Source: a virus. Taken from it: a DNA stretch of 56,328 nucleotides. Below the pieces are notes generated by a model that was given only the letters and a program-made list of their open reading frames with translations, was not told the origin of the DNA and ran no database searches. Shown one piece after another: positions 33,735-42,301 of the stretch. The stretch lies in IMG/VR virus record IMGVR_UViG_3300017963_000059, positions 1-56,328 of that record, one strand, 5' to 3'. How positions within the stretch are numbered: the first letter of the stretch is position 1; every line of letters starts with the position of its first letter. The translations under genes and the position numbers were made by a program.

Positions 33735-34628
33735 ATGCCTTTAATCAAATATAAAGATCACAAATTCACCGCTAAAAGCGAAGCCATTATAAGCATGGCA
33801 AATATCATACTGAATGAATATACGGAGCAGGGATTTGATTTAACCTTAAGGCAGTTATATTATCAATTTGTTGCCCGGGGCTACATTCCTAATACTCAGA
33901 GAGAATATAAAAAACTGGGTTCGATCGTGAATGATGCCAGGCTTGCAGGACTGATAGACTGGAATCATATATCAGACCGTACCAGAAACCTTCAGAAACT
34001 GACTCATTGGGGATCTCCTGACGAGATCATCCGCGCTGCTGTTGATTCATATAGGATTGACAAATGGAAGGACCATAACTTCCGCTTAGAGGTTTGGATT
34101 GAAAAGGATGCATTGGTGGGTGTAATCGAAAGTGTCTGTAACAAGTGGCAGGTTCCATATTTCAGCTGCCGCGGGTACACTTCACAAAGCGAGATGTGGA
34201 ATGCGGCAATGAGAATTGATGATCATTCTATAGAATATATTAACGGTTTAAGTGAAAATCGTAATTTCATTATTCTCCATCTTGGAGACCATGATCCCTC
34301 TGGTATAGATATGACCAGAGATATAGATGATCGTTTATACATGTTTGAAGCTGAGGCTACGGTTAAAAGGATTGCGCTTAATATGGATCAGATAGATGAG
34401 TACAACCCACCTCCGAATCCTGCCAAAATAACGGACTCTCGAGCGAATGAATACATCAACCGTTATGGCGGTGACAGCTGGGAATTAGATGCACTCGAAC
34501 CTGCGGTTATTGAATCATTAATAGAACAGCATATTAAAAACTATCTCGATGTGGAAAAATGGAAAGAAGCCATGGAAAAGGAGAAATCTGAGAAAGAGTA
34601 TTTAAGGAAGCTAATTGGGAAATCGTAA
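33735..34628 (+). CDS. Spo11/TopoVI-A-like protein (Mini-A type)
   Basis: 297 residues with both parts of a topoisomerase VI A subunit. A winged-helix (5Y-CAP-like) domain has TLRQLYYQFVARGYIP, where a Tyr of RQLYYQ would attack DNA. The Toprim domain has its Glu in VWIEKDALVGVIE and its Asp pair in HLGDHDPSGIDM. Cellular and Topo VI/VIII A subunits work with a B (GHKL ATPase) subunit; no B gene is visible here. That fits the reported Mini-A group of plasmid and virus Topo-VIA-like proteins. It may nick or break DNA during replication or recombination. Confidence 0.78.
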   Translation: MPLIKYKDHKFTAKSEAIISMANIILNEYTEQGFDLTLRQLYYQFVARGYIPNTQREYKKLGSIVNDARLAGLIDWNHISDRTRNLQKLTHWGSPDEIIRAAVDSYRIDKWKDHNFRLEVWIEKDALVGVIESVCNKWQVPYFSCRGYTSQSEMWNAAMRIDDHSIEYINGLSENRNFIILHLGDHDPSGIDMTRDIDDRLYMFEAEATVKRIALNMDQIDEYNPPPNPAKITDSRANEYINRYGGDSWELDALEPAVIESLIEQHIKNYLDVEKWKEAMEKEKSEKEYLRKLIGKS

Positions 34629-34679
34629 AACTCTACGATTCTATAATTCTTTAATTTGATAATTCACAAGGTTTAAAAG

Positions 34680-34949
34680 ATGATAACCTGGAAAGAATAC
34701 TATAAAAAAACTCAATGGGAATGGATGGGTAAAAAGGTCAGAACCTTAAAGGAAATCAGTAACCACTGGTTTGTCATCCCGAAGGGACATATCCTGAAGA
34801 TCGTTAGAAAGTATAAAGGCTTTGAATTGGAGGGAATCGATATCTGCAAGCATTGTAATATTGGAAAGAGGATTAGTATTGAAGGAGTCGATCCGACGAA
34901 TCTGGAACTTGTAGTAGATGCCGAACAAGAGGAATTGCCATGCAAATAA
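34680..34949 (+). CDS. Small protein, unknown
   Basis: 89 residues, basic N-terminal half and a CKHC pair (IDICKHCNIGKRI). A probable beta-barrel-like core (SNHWFVIPKGHILKIVRKY) may bind nucleic acid. Overlaps the next gene. No family. Confidence 0.5.
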   Translation: MITWKEYYKKTQWEWMGKKVRTLKEISNHWFVIPKGHILKIVRKYKGFELEGIDICKHCNIGKRISIEGVDPTNLELVVDAEQEELPCK

Positions 34950-35263
34950 ACAGCTTCGTTATCGGAGAGGATCCGGGCAAAAACAGAGTCTCGATATTCG
35001 TAAACGATAAAGAGATTCGATTACCTCACAAGTCATGGCTGTGTCTTCAGAAGCTTGCAGCGGCTCGTAAGACGGGGGAGAATGAGGGTTGGCTGCATCG
35101 TCTTGATATTGAGGATGGAGACAATCAATACAGCTATTTCTATTTACATCGCCTGCATAAGCAATTGTTAGAGCATATTCGTGGCGCAGACGCTCTGATT
35201 GTTTCAGATAGAACCGGGAAATACAGGCTTGAAATAGATCCGTCAATAATAGAGATACTCTAA
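34940..35263 (+). CDS. Winged-helix-like small protein
   Basis: 107 residues. The arrangement (beta strand, KSWLCLQKLAAARKTG helix, later YFYLHRLHKQLLEHI helix, then VSDRTGKYRLEI hairpin) resembles an OmpR-type winged helix. It precedes a ParB-like gene, so DNA binding is plausible. Tentative. Confidence 0.5.
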   Translation: MQINSFVIGEDPGKNRVSIFVNDKEIRLPHKSWLCLQKLAAARKTGENEGWLHRLDIEDGDNQYSYFYLHRLHKQLLEHIRGADALIVSDRTGKYRLEIDPSIIEIL

Positions 35264-35287
35264 ATAGACAAAAAGGAAAGGAACGCT

Positions 35288-37006
35288 ATGGAAGCTGTAG
35301 CAGAACAGAAGGAAACGGCGGTGAGATTTATCGCTATCAAGGATGTGATTATCCCCCCGGATTATACCCGGAAGGTTAAGTCAACCGACAAGGAGATCAA
35401 AGAATTAGCTGAAAGCATTAAAGGTACGAACGGGATCATAAATGCTATTATTGTAAGGCCGGACCCGAGTCATGCATCTGACGGGAAATTCGAGTTGATA
35501 TCAGGTAGACGCCGGCTAATGGCTTCTTTACTTGCCGGATTCGATGCTATCAAGGCCGAGGTCGTCAATGTCGATGATCGAATGGCCGGAATTATCAATG
35601 TAACGGAGAATCTTCAGCGCGAGGATCTATCGCCTCTCGATGAAGCCGAAAGCCTTCAGAAACTCATCGCCGCCGGCAAGGATAGTAAAGAGATATCGGA
35701 GTCGCTGGGGAAGACGGAAAGCTGGGTAGTACGGAGGTCTAAGTTACTGGAGTTGATCCCGGAGTGGCAGGACGCCATGAAATACGACGGACCTAATGTA
35801 TATCATAATCCTCTGAGTTGTTTTATAAACTGGTCGATTGGCCATTTCGAGTTAATAGCCAGATATCCGGAAGAAGAGCAAAGGGCGATCTTTGAGGAAT
35901 TAAGTGAGAATCACTATTCAGTAAATGATTCAACTATAAGTCAATTAGAGAAGTTTCTTGATGGTCGAATGATGCTGATCAGTAAAGCTCCATGGAAACT
36001 TGATGATGAATCCCTTTATCCGGATGCCGGTTCCTGCACCGAGTGTCAGAAGCGTTCCTGTCATCAGGCTATTCTGTTTCAGGGGGATCTTTCTCCGGAG
36101 GCAATCGGCAAGAACGATAAGTGTCTGGATGGCGGATGTTGGAAGCAAAAGTCCCAACTATATTTGGAAGGTCAGATATCCCAACACCGGAAAAAGCATC
36201 CGAATTTAGTTAAGATATCGAATTCTGGCTTCTATAATGGAAACGAGGGCGTTATCCCGAGTTACGAGTATACGAAAGCGAAGAAGAGCGATAAAAATGC
36301 TGTTCCTGCCATTGTTGTCGACGGTCCCGGATACGGCAAACTCAAATATGTCAAGCTTACAAGCAGCGGAAGATCAACAAGTTCGTCAGCGGCAAAATCA
36401 TCTAAGGACATGAATCCTGAAGCGAAGCTTAAGGCCAAGAAGGAACAACGCAAAAAGCGAGTGTATGCAAAGATTCTCACAGAGATCAGGTCGAAGCTTT
36501 ATAACATGGCTCCGGACGATTCGGGAGAACCGAAGTGCTCTTCACTTAAACAGTTCGAAGGATTGGTTGATTCCAAAGAACGAATAATGGCACTGGCTGT
36601 GGTATTCGGAACTAAGGATAATTCAACCTATTGCGCTAAGGATGAATGGAAGGAATGGGAAGACCTTACGGATCAGGAAGCCGGTGAAATCCATCAACAG
36701 CTATGGGAGGCAATGATCGGAGTATTTGCCGATCGTCTAAATTATCAACAACCTTCGAATATTGATGATCTTCGGGTTGAAGAAGCAAAACGGGTCTGTC
36801 GGCTGATCGGCCTTGACTTCAAAGGGCTCGAGGAAGCCGCTGAAGCATCAGTTCCGGTACCGAAGTCCTGGGCAAAAGAGGAAGCGGCCATCGCGCATAT
36901 GAAGGAACAGAAAGCAAAGAAATCTAAGAAAGTCAAGACCTCTAAGAAGAACTCGAAGAAGAAAGCATCCAAAAAGAAAAAGGAAACACCTGAGCAGGAA
37001 TCTTAA
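35288..37006 (+). CDS. ParB-like protein with long basic tail
   Basis: 572 residues. Residues 15-120 are a ParB/Srx domain (IKELAESIKGTNGIINAIIV; FELISGRRRLMASLLAGF; ENLQREDLSPLDEAESLQKL). A ParB HTH follows (KEISESLGKTESWVVRRSKL). The middle has a Cys cluster (CTECQKRSCHQAIL ... CLDGGC) and the last 40 residues are Lys/Ser repeats (KKASKKKKETPEQES). No ParA gene is adjacent, so partition is unlikely; such proteins in phages may act in replication or gene control. It starts with a good AAAGGAAAGG site. Confidence 0.7.
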   Translation: MEAVAEQKETAVRFIAIKDVIIPPDYTRKVKSTDKEIKELAESIKGTNGIINAIIVRPDPSHASDGKFELISGRRRLMASLLAGFDAIKAEVVNVDDRMAGIINVTENLQREDLSPLDEAESLQKLIAAGKDSKEISESLGKTESWVVRRSKLLELIPEWQDAMKYDGPNVYHNPLSCFINWSIGHFELIARYPEEEQRAIFEELSENHYSVNDSTISQLEKFLDGRMMLISKAPWKLDDESLYPDAGSCTECQKRSCHQAILFQGDLSPEAIGKNDKCLDGGCWKQKSQLYLEGQISQHRKKHPNLVKISNSGFYNGNEGVIPSYEYTKAKKSDKNAVPAIVVDGPGYGKLKYVKLTSSGRSTSSSAAKSSKDMNPEAKLKAKKEQRKKRVYAKILTEIRSKLYNMAPDDSGEPKCSSLKQFEGLVDSKERIMALAVVFGTKDNSTYCAKDEWKEWEDLTDQEAGEIHQQLWEAMIGVFADRLNYQQPSNIDDLRVEEAKRVCRLIGLDFKGLEEAAEASVPVPKSWAKEEAAIAHMKEQKAKKSKKVKTSKKNSKKKASKKKKETPEQES

Positions 37007-37008
37007 TA

Positions 37009-37986
37009 ATGTCAGTTGAGGATATCAGGATTAAATTGGATTTCTACGACCATCCTAAGACGGTCAAGCTTAAACGGAAGCTGGGTATCAATGCTGTGGT
37101 ATCCCTTCAGCAGTTGTGGATATATGCCGCCCAAAACCGGTCGAAAGGGATACTGCACGGCCTGGACGACGAGGATATTGCAATAGCTTCCAGGTGTGAT
37201 GGTGATGCTGACAAGTTCATTAATGGCCTGATAGATGTGAAGTTTCTTGAAAAGGGAGAAGATGGGACACTGATTCTGCATGACTGGGAAGAGCATCAAC
37301 CATTCGCTTTTTATTCCGAAGAGCGGTCTAAACAAGCCAGAGCTGCAGCCGCGGCGCGTTGGGGAGGAGAGAAGAGTAATTCTCCGAATAGTCCCAACAT
37401 AATGTCACCGGCATGCGGTGAGGATGCGGACAGTATGCTGACAGCATGCGGGGAGCATACAGGGAGCATACAATCAGCAATGCTGAATCATTCAATCAGC
37501 AATGCCCCTATTCCTACTCCTACTCCTAAACCTAATCCTTCTCCTACTCCAGATATAAATAATACCTCCGGCGACAAAAAGACACATCCCGGAAGTAAAA
37601 ACAGCTCTCCGCCTCCGGCGGCATCTTTAAATCCTGAAGTTCAGAAGAACAGCAAGAAATGGTGGGATGGTGAAATCGAAGATATTCAAAAGAAAATCTT
37701 CGGCAGTGTTTGTCTCACATATCCCCAGATAGGCTTGCTAATCAACGAGTTTCAAAACGATAACGGTAAATTCGCTCATCCCGGATTCGGGGATCACGGT
37801 ACTCTGTGGCAGGCAATCTGCGAATGCGGAAAGAAGCCTGATAATCCATTTACATGGCTGCGGACGATTGCCGGTGATCAGCGGAGAGTAGAGGAGTTAC
37901 GGAAACGATCTCAGCAAAAAGCAGACTCAAATCCTTTTAAGCCGATGAGGATAATTATTCCCGGTATGGAGACAAATGAGCAGTAA
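37009..37986 (+). CDS. Replication initiator (phage replisome organiser-like)
   Basis: 325 residues. The N-terminal domain (residues 5-120: LDFYDHPKTVKLKRKLG, VVSLQQLWIYAAQNRSKG, LHDWEEHQPFAFYSEERS) is the winged-helix domain of phage replication organisers. A Pro/Thr-rich linker at about 165-180 (PIPTPTPKPNPSPTP) follows, then a helical C-terminal domain. Upstream of the helicase as in lambda O-P. The DNA of the linker region carries direct repeats that may be the origin (see 37411-37556). Confidence 0.7.
   Translation: MSVEDIRIKLDFYDHPKTVKLKRKLGINAVVSLQQLWIYAAQNRSKGILHGLDDEDIAIASRCDGDADKFINGLIDVKFLEKGEDGTLILHDWEEHQPFAFYSEERSKQARAAAAARWGGEKSNSPNSPNIMSPACGEDADSMLTACGEHTGSIQSAMLNHSISNAPIPTPTPKPNPSPTPDINNTSGDKKTHPGSKNSSPPPAASLNPEVQKNSKKWWDGEIEDIQKKIFGSVCLTYPQIGLLINEFQNDNGKFAHPGFGDHGTLWQAICECGKKPDNPFTWLRTIAGDQRRVEELRKRSQQKADSNPFKPMRIIIPGMETNEQ
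37411..37556. other. Candidate replication origin with iteron-like repeats
   Basis: Inside the initiator gene: GCATGCGGTGA and GCATGCGGGGA (37411, 37444); tandem 11-base repeats GGGAGCATACA (37451-37461, 37462-37472); CAATCAGCAATGC twice (37471-37483, 37493-37505); then a pyrimidine-rich run of CCTACT-type repeats (37506-37551) before an AT-rich stretch. Lambda places its origin inside the O gene in just this way. Confidence 0.5.
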
Positions 37987-39349
37987 TAATCAACAAAAGC
38001 CGGATATGGCATGGGAAGCAGCTGTCGATGTCGAACAAGCGGTGCTGGGTGCGATGCTAATAGACAATAAGGCTGTAGCTGAAGCTGTAACAATACTTGA
38101 ATATAAAGATTTTTATCCCACCAAGCACAGGCTGATATTCAAAGCTATTAAAAAGCTATTCGATGAAGGGAAAGAAACAGATATTGTTACGATAAGTTCT
38201 CTTCTCGAGTCCAAACAGAAACTTGAAGAGGCTGGCGGTCGGGGATATATAACTAAACTCGTGGAGAATATAGGGACCTCAGCTAATATTCAAAGCCATT
38301 GTGAATTAGTTAAGAGGAAATCGCAATTATTGCAGATCAACAAACTGGGATTTGAAATGATATCCCTGGCTAATAACTCGAAGGATCCCGAGGATATCAT
38401 TCTCAGCGTTGACGAGAAGCTTCTTAACATCCACGAGAACAAAGACAAGGGCGGTAAGTGGCTTAAAGAACTGGCAGCTGTTGCCACCGAATCGATGGAT
38501 GGTTATACCCAACAGCATTCCGGATTAAGAACCGGATTTGATAATTTAGATAGTTACTTAAATCCATTTCGAGCTCCTGATCTGATAATCTTAGCGGCCC
38601 GGCCAACTGTCGGCAAGACAGCACTGGCCATAAATATCGGAGACCGCCTGGCCAGAACAAATAAGGTGGTTATGGTAGCATCGTTGGAGATGTCAAAAGT
38701 GGCCATCACCGAGCGGATTCTTTGCAGCAGGGCGGGAGTATCAGGTCTCAGACTCAGGCAGGGCAAACTATCGGATAATGAATGGATGAAATTAGCTCAG
38801 GCAGCCTCTGAATATTCCTCCGGGATTTCGCAGATGATAATCTATGACCGGGATATAAGCACGGTTACTAAAATCAGGGCTGAAGCTAAAAAGCTCCAGG
38901 CGCGAGTTGGATTAGATATACTGATAGTCGATTACCTGCAATTAATCAATTCCAAGGGCGAGACTCGGAATGAAGAGGTGGGAAGAATCAGCAGAGGTTT
39001 AAAGATGATAGCTAAGGACCTGAATATTCCTGTTATCGCTCTTTCCCAACTATCAAGAAAACCGGAAGACCGGGCGGATTCAAGACCTATATTGTCAGAT
39101 TTAAGGGAATCCGGTGATATTGAACAGGATGCTGATGTTGTTCTTTTCCTCTACCGCCCGATAATGCATAAACAAAAACCGCCAGAGAAATACAATATTA
39201 CTGAGAAGAATCATAAGAGATACGCAGAGATTATTATCGGAAAGCAACGTAACGGACCCGCTGGGATTGATATTCCGATGTGGTATTACGACGAAATGAC
39301 AAGATTTCACACAATGGATAAGGTTCATGAGCAGGAAAATGTATTTTAA
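37976..39349 (+). CDS. dnaB: Replicative DNA helicase DnaB
   Basis: 457 residues, close to cellular DnaB. N-terminal domain with EQAVLGAMLIDNKAV, RecA-type motor with Walker A ARPTVGKTAL, Walker B LDILIVDYLQLI, and SDLRESGDIEQDADVV. It unwinds the fork as a hexamer. It overlaps the initiator gene, which would load it. No primase or polymerase gene is seen nearby, so these come from the host. Confidence 0.95.
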   Translation: MSSNNQQKPDMAWEAAVDVEQAVLGAMLIDNKAVAEAVTILEYKDFYPTKHRLIFKAIKKLFDEGKETDIVTISSLLESKQKLEEAGGRGYITKLVENIGTSANIQSHCELVKRKSQLLQINKLGFEMISLANNSKDPEDIILSVDEKLLNIHENKDKGGKWLKELAAVATESMDGYTQQHSGLRTGFDNLDSYLNPFRAPDLIILAARPTVGKTALAINIGDRLARTNKVVMVASLEMSKVAITERILCSRAGVSGLRLRQGKLSDNEWMKLAQAASEYSSGISQMIIYDRDISTVTKIRAEAKKLQARVGLDILIVDYLQLINSKGETRNEEVGRISRGLKMIAKDLNIPVIALSQLSRKPEDRADSRPILSDLRESGDIEQDADVVLFLYRPIMHKQKPPEKYNITEKNHKRYAEIIIGKQRNGPAGIDIPMWYYDEMTRFHTMDKVHEQENVF

Positions 39350-39445
39350 AATGGATACAGCGCAACAAAACCCAAAAGTGAATACTAAGCGACATAAGGG
39401 ATTAATTTAAATACTGCGCTTTATTACGGAAAACCGAAAGGAGTT

Positions 39446-39583
39446 ATGAATATGAATACAGATTGGAATTGGATATTTGAGTTTGGAGCAGGATTGTTGG
39501 GAGCATTCTTCGTCATCGGGGTAGTTATTGCCGCGGTCTCGTTGCTACGGAAGATTGTGAAGGGCGGGCATATCTATGACTGA
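39446..39583 (+). CDS. Small single-TM protein
   Basis: 45 residues from an ATG preceded by GAAAGGAG. One membrane segment (LGAFFVIGVVIAAVSLL) between an acidic start and a basic end. Overlaps the next start (ATGAC). Confidence 0.55.
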   Translation: MNMNTDWNWIFEFGAGLLGAFFVIGVVIAAVSLLRKIVKGGHIYD

Positions 39584-39719
39584 CCGTGAGAAATGCTATG
39601 ACGAGTATGTTAGATTGACGGAGCTTTATAATTCAGGATTATTGTCTCTCGACGATTTAGATTCGATTGCAGAGGATTTAAAGCAATTTATTTACAGTCA
39701 AGGAGGATATGCAGATTGA
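39576..39719 (+). CDS. Small 47-residue protein
   Basis: ATG inside the end of the previous gene; 47 residues with an acidic helical pattern (TDREKCYDEYVRLTELYNSG). Its TGA overlaps the TTG of the DUF1643 gene, and AAGGAGGATA near its end is that gene's ribosome site. The coupling supports a real gene. Confidence 0.5.
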   Translation: MTDREKCYDEYVRLTELYNSGLLSLDDLDSIAEDLKQFIYSQGGYAD

Positions 39720-40192
39720 CCAACAAAGGCGCTGAATTCAGTCCATGTAGGAAGTATCGTTATCGTCTGTGGCGGAGATGGAATGATAATAAAGATTATC
39801 TTACCTGGTTACTTCTTAATCCGAGCACTGCGGACGCCAGTATTGATGATCCTACAATTCGACGCTGCATGAATTATGCCTATCACTGGAAATACGGTGG
39901 GATACATGTTATTAATCTTTTTGCATTAAGAGCTACAGATCCCCGTGAATTGAAGCGCGCACGGGACCCCATAGGTGATGTGAATGACAGCATTATTCAA
40001 AGTTATTCAAATCATGATATCATAGCCGGTTGGGGTAACCATGGCAGCTATCTCGATAGAGCAAAGCACGTAATAGAATTACTGAATTGCCCGATTTGGT
40101 GTTTGAAAGTAACTAAAGGCGGACACCCGCAGCATCCACTCTACTTATCAAAAGCATTAAAACCTATTCGTTACAGAGGATATAATGAATAA
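39716..40192 (+). CDS. DUF1643 family protein
   Basis: 158 residues. The pattern YRLWRRWNDNKDYLTWLLLN, PSTADASIDDPTIRRC, GGIHVINLFALRATDPRELK and HDIIAGWGNHG is diagnostic of DUF1643. Common in phages; activity unknown, possibly nucleic acid or nucleotide related. It starts with TTG after AGGAGGATATGCAGA. Confidence 0.85.
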   Translation: MTNKGAEFSPCRKYRYRLWRRWNDNKDYLTWLLLNPSTADASIDDPTIRRCMNYAYHWKYGGIHVINLFALRATDPRELKRARDPIGDVNDSIIQSYSNHDIIAGWGNHGSYLDRAKHVIELLNCPIWCLKVTKGGHPQHPLYLSKALKPIRYRGYNE

Positions 40193-40376
40193 ACGGATCT
40201 GTCTCAATTGCGGCAAAGAGCATAAACGGGATTCGGCTTTCTGTTGTCCGTATTGTAAGGGCGGTTATCTGGCTAAACAGGGGCAACCGAAACCGATTGT
40301 AATTAGTCAGTTTGAGGCGATGGCCATGTTTCCTGTGATGGCCGCTAAAATACGCCGGAGGTCGAAGAGGTCATGA
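40185..40376 (+). CDS. Small zinc-ribbon protein
   Basis: 63 residues: CLNCGKEHKRDSAFCCPYC gives a four-Cys ribbon, followed by a helix. Overlaps both neighbours. Confidence 0.6.
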   Translation: MNKRICLNCGKEHKRDSAFCCPYCKGGYLAKQGQPKPIVISQFEAMAMFPVMAAKIRRRSKRS

Positions 40377-40522
40377 GCCGGAATGAATTGTTATACGACA
40401 AGACAATTAGAGCCATTGATAAAGTAATGTCAGATACTTCTGTACCGGTAGAAGATACAAAAATATCATTAAACAGTATTATTGAACACTGTAATATCTG
40501 CTTAGATGCCCTGGGGGATTAA
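40373..40522 (+). CDS. Small 49-residue protein
   Basis: ATG overlapping the previous stop (ATGA); a helical product (LLYDKTIRAIDKVMSDTS ... EHCNICLDALGD). No family. Kept because it fills the gap between coupled genes exactly. Confidence 0.5.
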   Translation: MSRNELLYDKTIRAIDKVMSDTSVPVEDTKISLNSIIEHCNICLDALGD

Positions 40523-40524
40523 CG

Positions 40525-40788
40525 ATGAGTAACCCAAAGACCGAAGAAATCAGAAACCTGCTTGAAGAGCTATATAAGAAGTTCGGTGAATTCACCGACT
40601 ACCGCAAGCCGGAGGACGTGGCTCTGCTTATACAGCAGGATAAGCTTATCCGACGGAAAGATGAACAGATTAGGCAGTTCAAATCACACACCAGGTCGAT
40701 TATTAAGATTCTCAAATCACAGAGAACCAAAGAAGAAAAAACAGAGATGATAACCGAAATTTTAAAAGCGATGGGGGGAAGCCAGTAA
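40525..40788 (+). CDS. Coiled-coil protein
   Basis: 87 residues, nearly all helical (EIRNLLEELYKKFGEF; KLIRRKDEQIRQFKSHTRSI). Directly precedes the ASCH gene. Unknown role. Confidence 0.5.
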   Translation: MSNPKTEEIRNLLEELYKKFGEFTDYRKPEDVALLIQQDKLIRRKDEQIRQFKSHTRSIIKILKSQRTKEEKTEMITEILKAMGGSQ

Positions 40789-41112
40789 TTGAAAGCCCTC
40801 AGCATTAAGCAGCCCTGGTCGTCGATGATCGCCAGCGGCGAGAAGACTATCGAGACCCGGACTTGGGGTACGAAATACAGGGGTGAGTTGTTGATCGTAT
40901 CTTCCAAGAAGCCAGCTATTCCCGGCCTGCCTTCCGGACAGGCAGTTGCCATAGCAGATTTAACGGACGTCCGGAGAATGACTAAAGAAGACGAGGCCGC
41001 GGCTTGTTGTGGAGTGTATCCCGGGGTCTTCGCCTGGGTGTTGGAGAATGTTCGGGAGATAGATCCCTTCCCGGTAAGAGGACAACAAGGATTATATGAA
41101 GTAGATATATAG
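40789..41112 (+). CDS. ASCH domain protein
   Basis: 107 residues from a TTG touching the previous stop. The ASCH pattern is clear: LSIKQPWSSMIASGEKTIET RTW, then GELLIVSSKK, AVAIADLTDVRRM and FAWVLENVREI. ASCH proteins bind or process RNA and some hydrolyse modified cytidines; phage forms are common. Exact substrate unknown. Confidence 0.8.
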   Translation: MKALSIKQPWSSMIASGEKTIETRTWGTKYRGELLIVSSKKPAIPGLPSGQAVAIADLTDVRRMTKEDEAAACCGVYPGVFAWVLENVREIDPFPVRGQQGLYEVDI

Positions 41113-41200
41113 CTAACGATTAAGGGTTTACGAAGACCCAATGAGGTAATGAGCGTATTGAATAACGAGAGATAAGAGTGATATTAAGTGATAAACATAG

Positions 41201-41228
41201 ACCATATTCGTGCAGTCACGAATATGGT
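41201..41228 (+). promoter_or_regulatory. Perfect 12-pair hairpin before the exonuclease gene
   Basis: ACCATATTCGTG pairs fully with CACGAATATGGT around a CAGT loop. It ends 2 bases before the ribosome site AGGAGG of the gene at 41241 and has no U-run. It may protect the mRNA 5' end, hide or present the ribosome site, or bind a protein. Confidence 0.5.
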
Positions 41229-41240
41229 AGGAGGTAACGA

Positions 41241-41819
41241 ATGCCGGCACCAGTTAAAACATTTTATTTCGATCTGGAGACTACAGGTCTTAATCCAGAG
41301 AAGCATGCCATAATTCAGCTTGCTCATATCATCGACATCGATGGCGAAATTGTCGAGGAGGGTGAATTTCTTATCAGACCGTACGAAAAAGACTTAATTG
41401 ATGATGAGGCGCTTAAGGTCAACAAGCGTACCCGGGAGGAGATTGCAGGATTCGAGGATCCGGATGTAGTCTTCTGGGAAATAGTTAATGATCTGCTCGA
41501 TAAGCATATCGACCGCTTCGATAAAACAGACAAGTTCTATCCAGCCGGTTATAATATTGAAAGCTTCGACATCCCCTTTATGAGAGAGTATTTCCGCAAG
41601 GCCGAGAATCCATATTATGGATCGTATTTCAACTATAAACCGATCGATCCGATGCGGATACTCTTCTGGCTGAATTGGATGGGTAAAATAAACCTTCCGA
41701 ACCTGAGACTTGAAACCGTTTGTAATTATTGTGGTATCAAAATAAATGCTCATGATGCGGTGTCGGATACCAGGGCGGCCAGGGAGTTGATACTCAGGAT
41801 GAGGAAGGTGTTGAAATGA
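41241..41819 (+). CDS. DnaQ-like 3'-5' exonuclease
   Basis: 192 residues with the DEDDh motifs: FDLETTGLNP (ExoI), YNIESFDIPFM (ExoII) and AHDAVSDTRAARELI (ExoIII with His). Resembles the epsilon/exonuclease X group. It could proofread host polymerase or degrade DNA. AGGAGGTAACG precedes the ATG. Confidence 0.88.
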   Translation: MPAPVKTFYFDLETTGLNPEKHAIIQLAHIIDIDGEIVEEGEFLIRPYEKDLIDDEALKVNKRTREEIAGFEDPDVVFWEIVNDLLDKHIDRFDKTDKFYPAGYNIESFDIPFMREYFRKAENPYYGSYFNYKPIDPMRILFWLNWMGKINLPNLRLETVCNYCGIKINAHDAVSDTRAARELILRMRKVLK

Positions 41820-42301
41820 TTGAGCATTATAAAATGACTTACTCCGAAACCGCAAGTAGCTATCGGAAATACAAAAAAGAGCAATTAATACATTTGGTTG
41901 CTGACCTTACCAATGACAATAGGGCTTTGGTTGAGACCATCGAAAATAAAAATAAAACAATAGCAGAATTACGGAAATCGATTGAAAACGATACTTTCTG
42001 CGCTTACTGCGGCCAGAAATATCCGCGGGGGACGCCGAAGTCTCAGAATGCCGCCTTGACGGAGCATATCAAGGTATGTCCGAAGCATCCTATGCGGGAG
42101 GTGGAAGTAGTAATTGCTAAATTAACCGATAAGATTAGCCGGTATAATAGCATTTTCGTTGATATATATAGTCTGGCCCGCGACGGGGAAAGCGATGAAG
42201 GAACTATTGATTATGCAAAACTCAATTGCAACAAGATTAAAGGGATAGCGGATGAGGCAATGGTTAATCTTAGATTGGAGGCCGAACATGATCAGCAATA
42301 A
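41816..42301 (+). CDS. Coiled-coil protein with C2HC zinc motif
   Basis: 161 residues. A coiled coil at 15-55 (NRALVETIENKNKTIAELRK) leads to FCAYCGQKYPRG ... LTEHIKVCPKHP, a zinc-finger-like C2HC, then another helix. Overlaps both neighbours. Similar proteins occur in phages without known function. Confidence 0.55.
   Translation: MIEHYKMTYSETASSYRKYKKEQLIHLVADLTNDNRALVETIENKNKTIAELRKSIENDTFCAYCGQKYPRGTPKSQNAALTEHIKVCPKHPMREVEVVIAKLTDKISRYNSIFVDIYSLARDGESDEGTIDYAKLNCNKIKGIADEAMVNLRLEAEHDQQ

Noticed and set aside
42252-42287. Longer start for the D123-like protein
   Set aside because: The ATG at 42288 has the ribosome site GGAGG at a proper distance; the upstream one has none.
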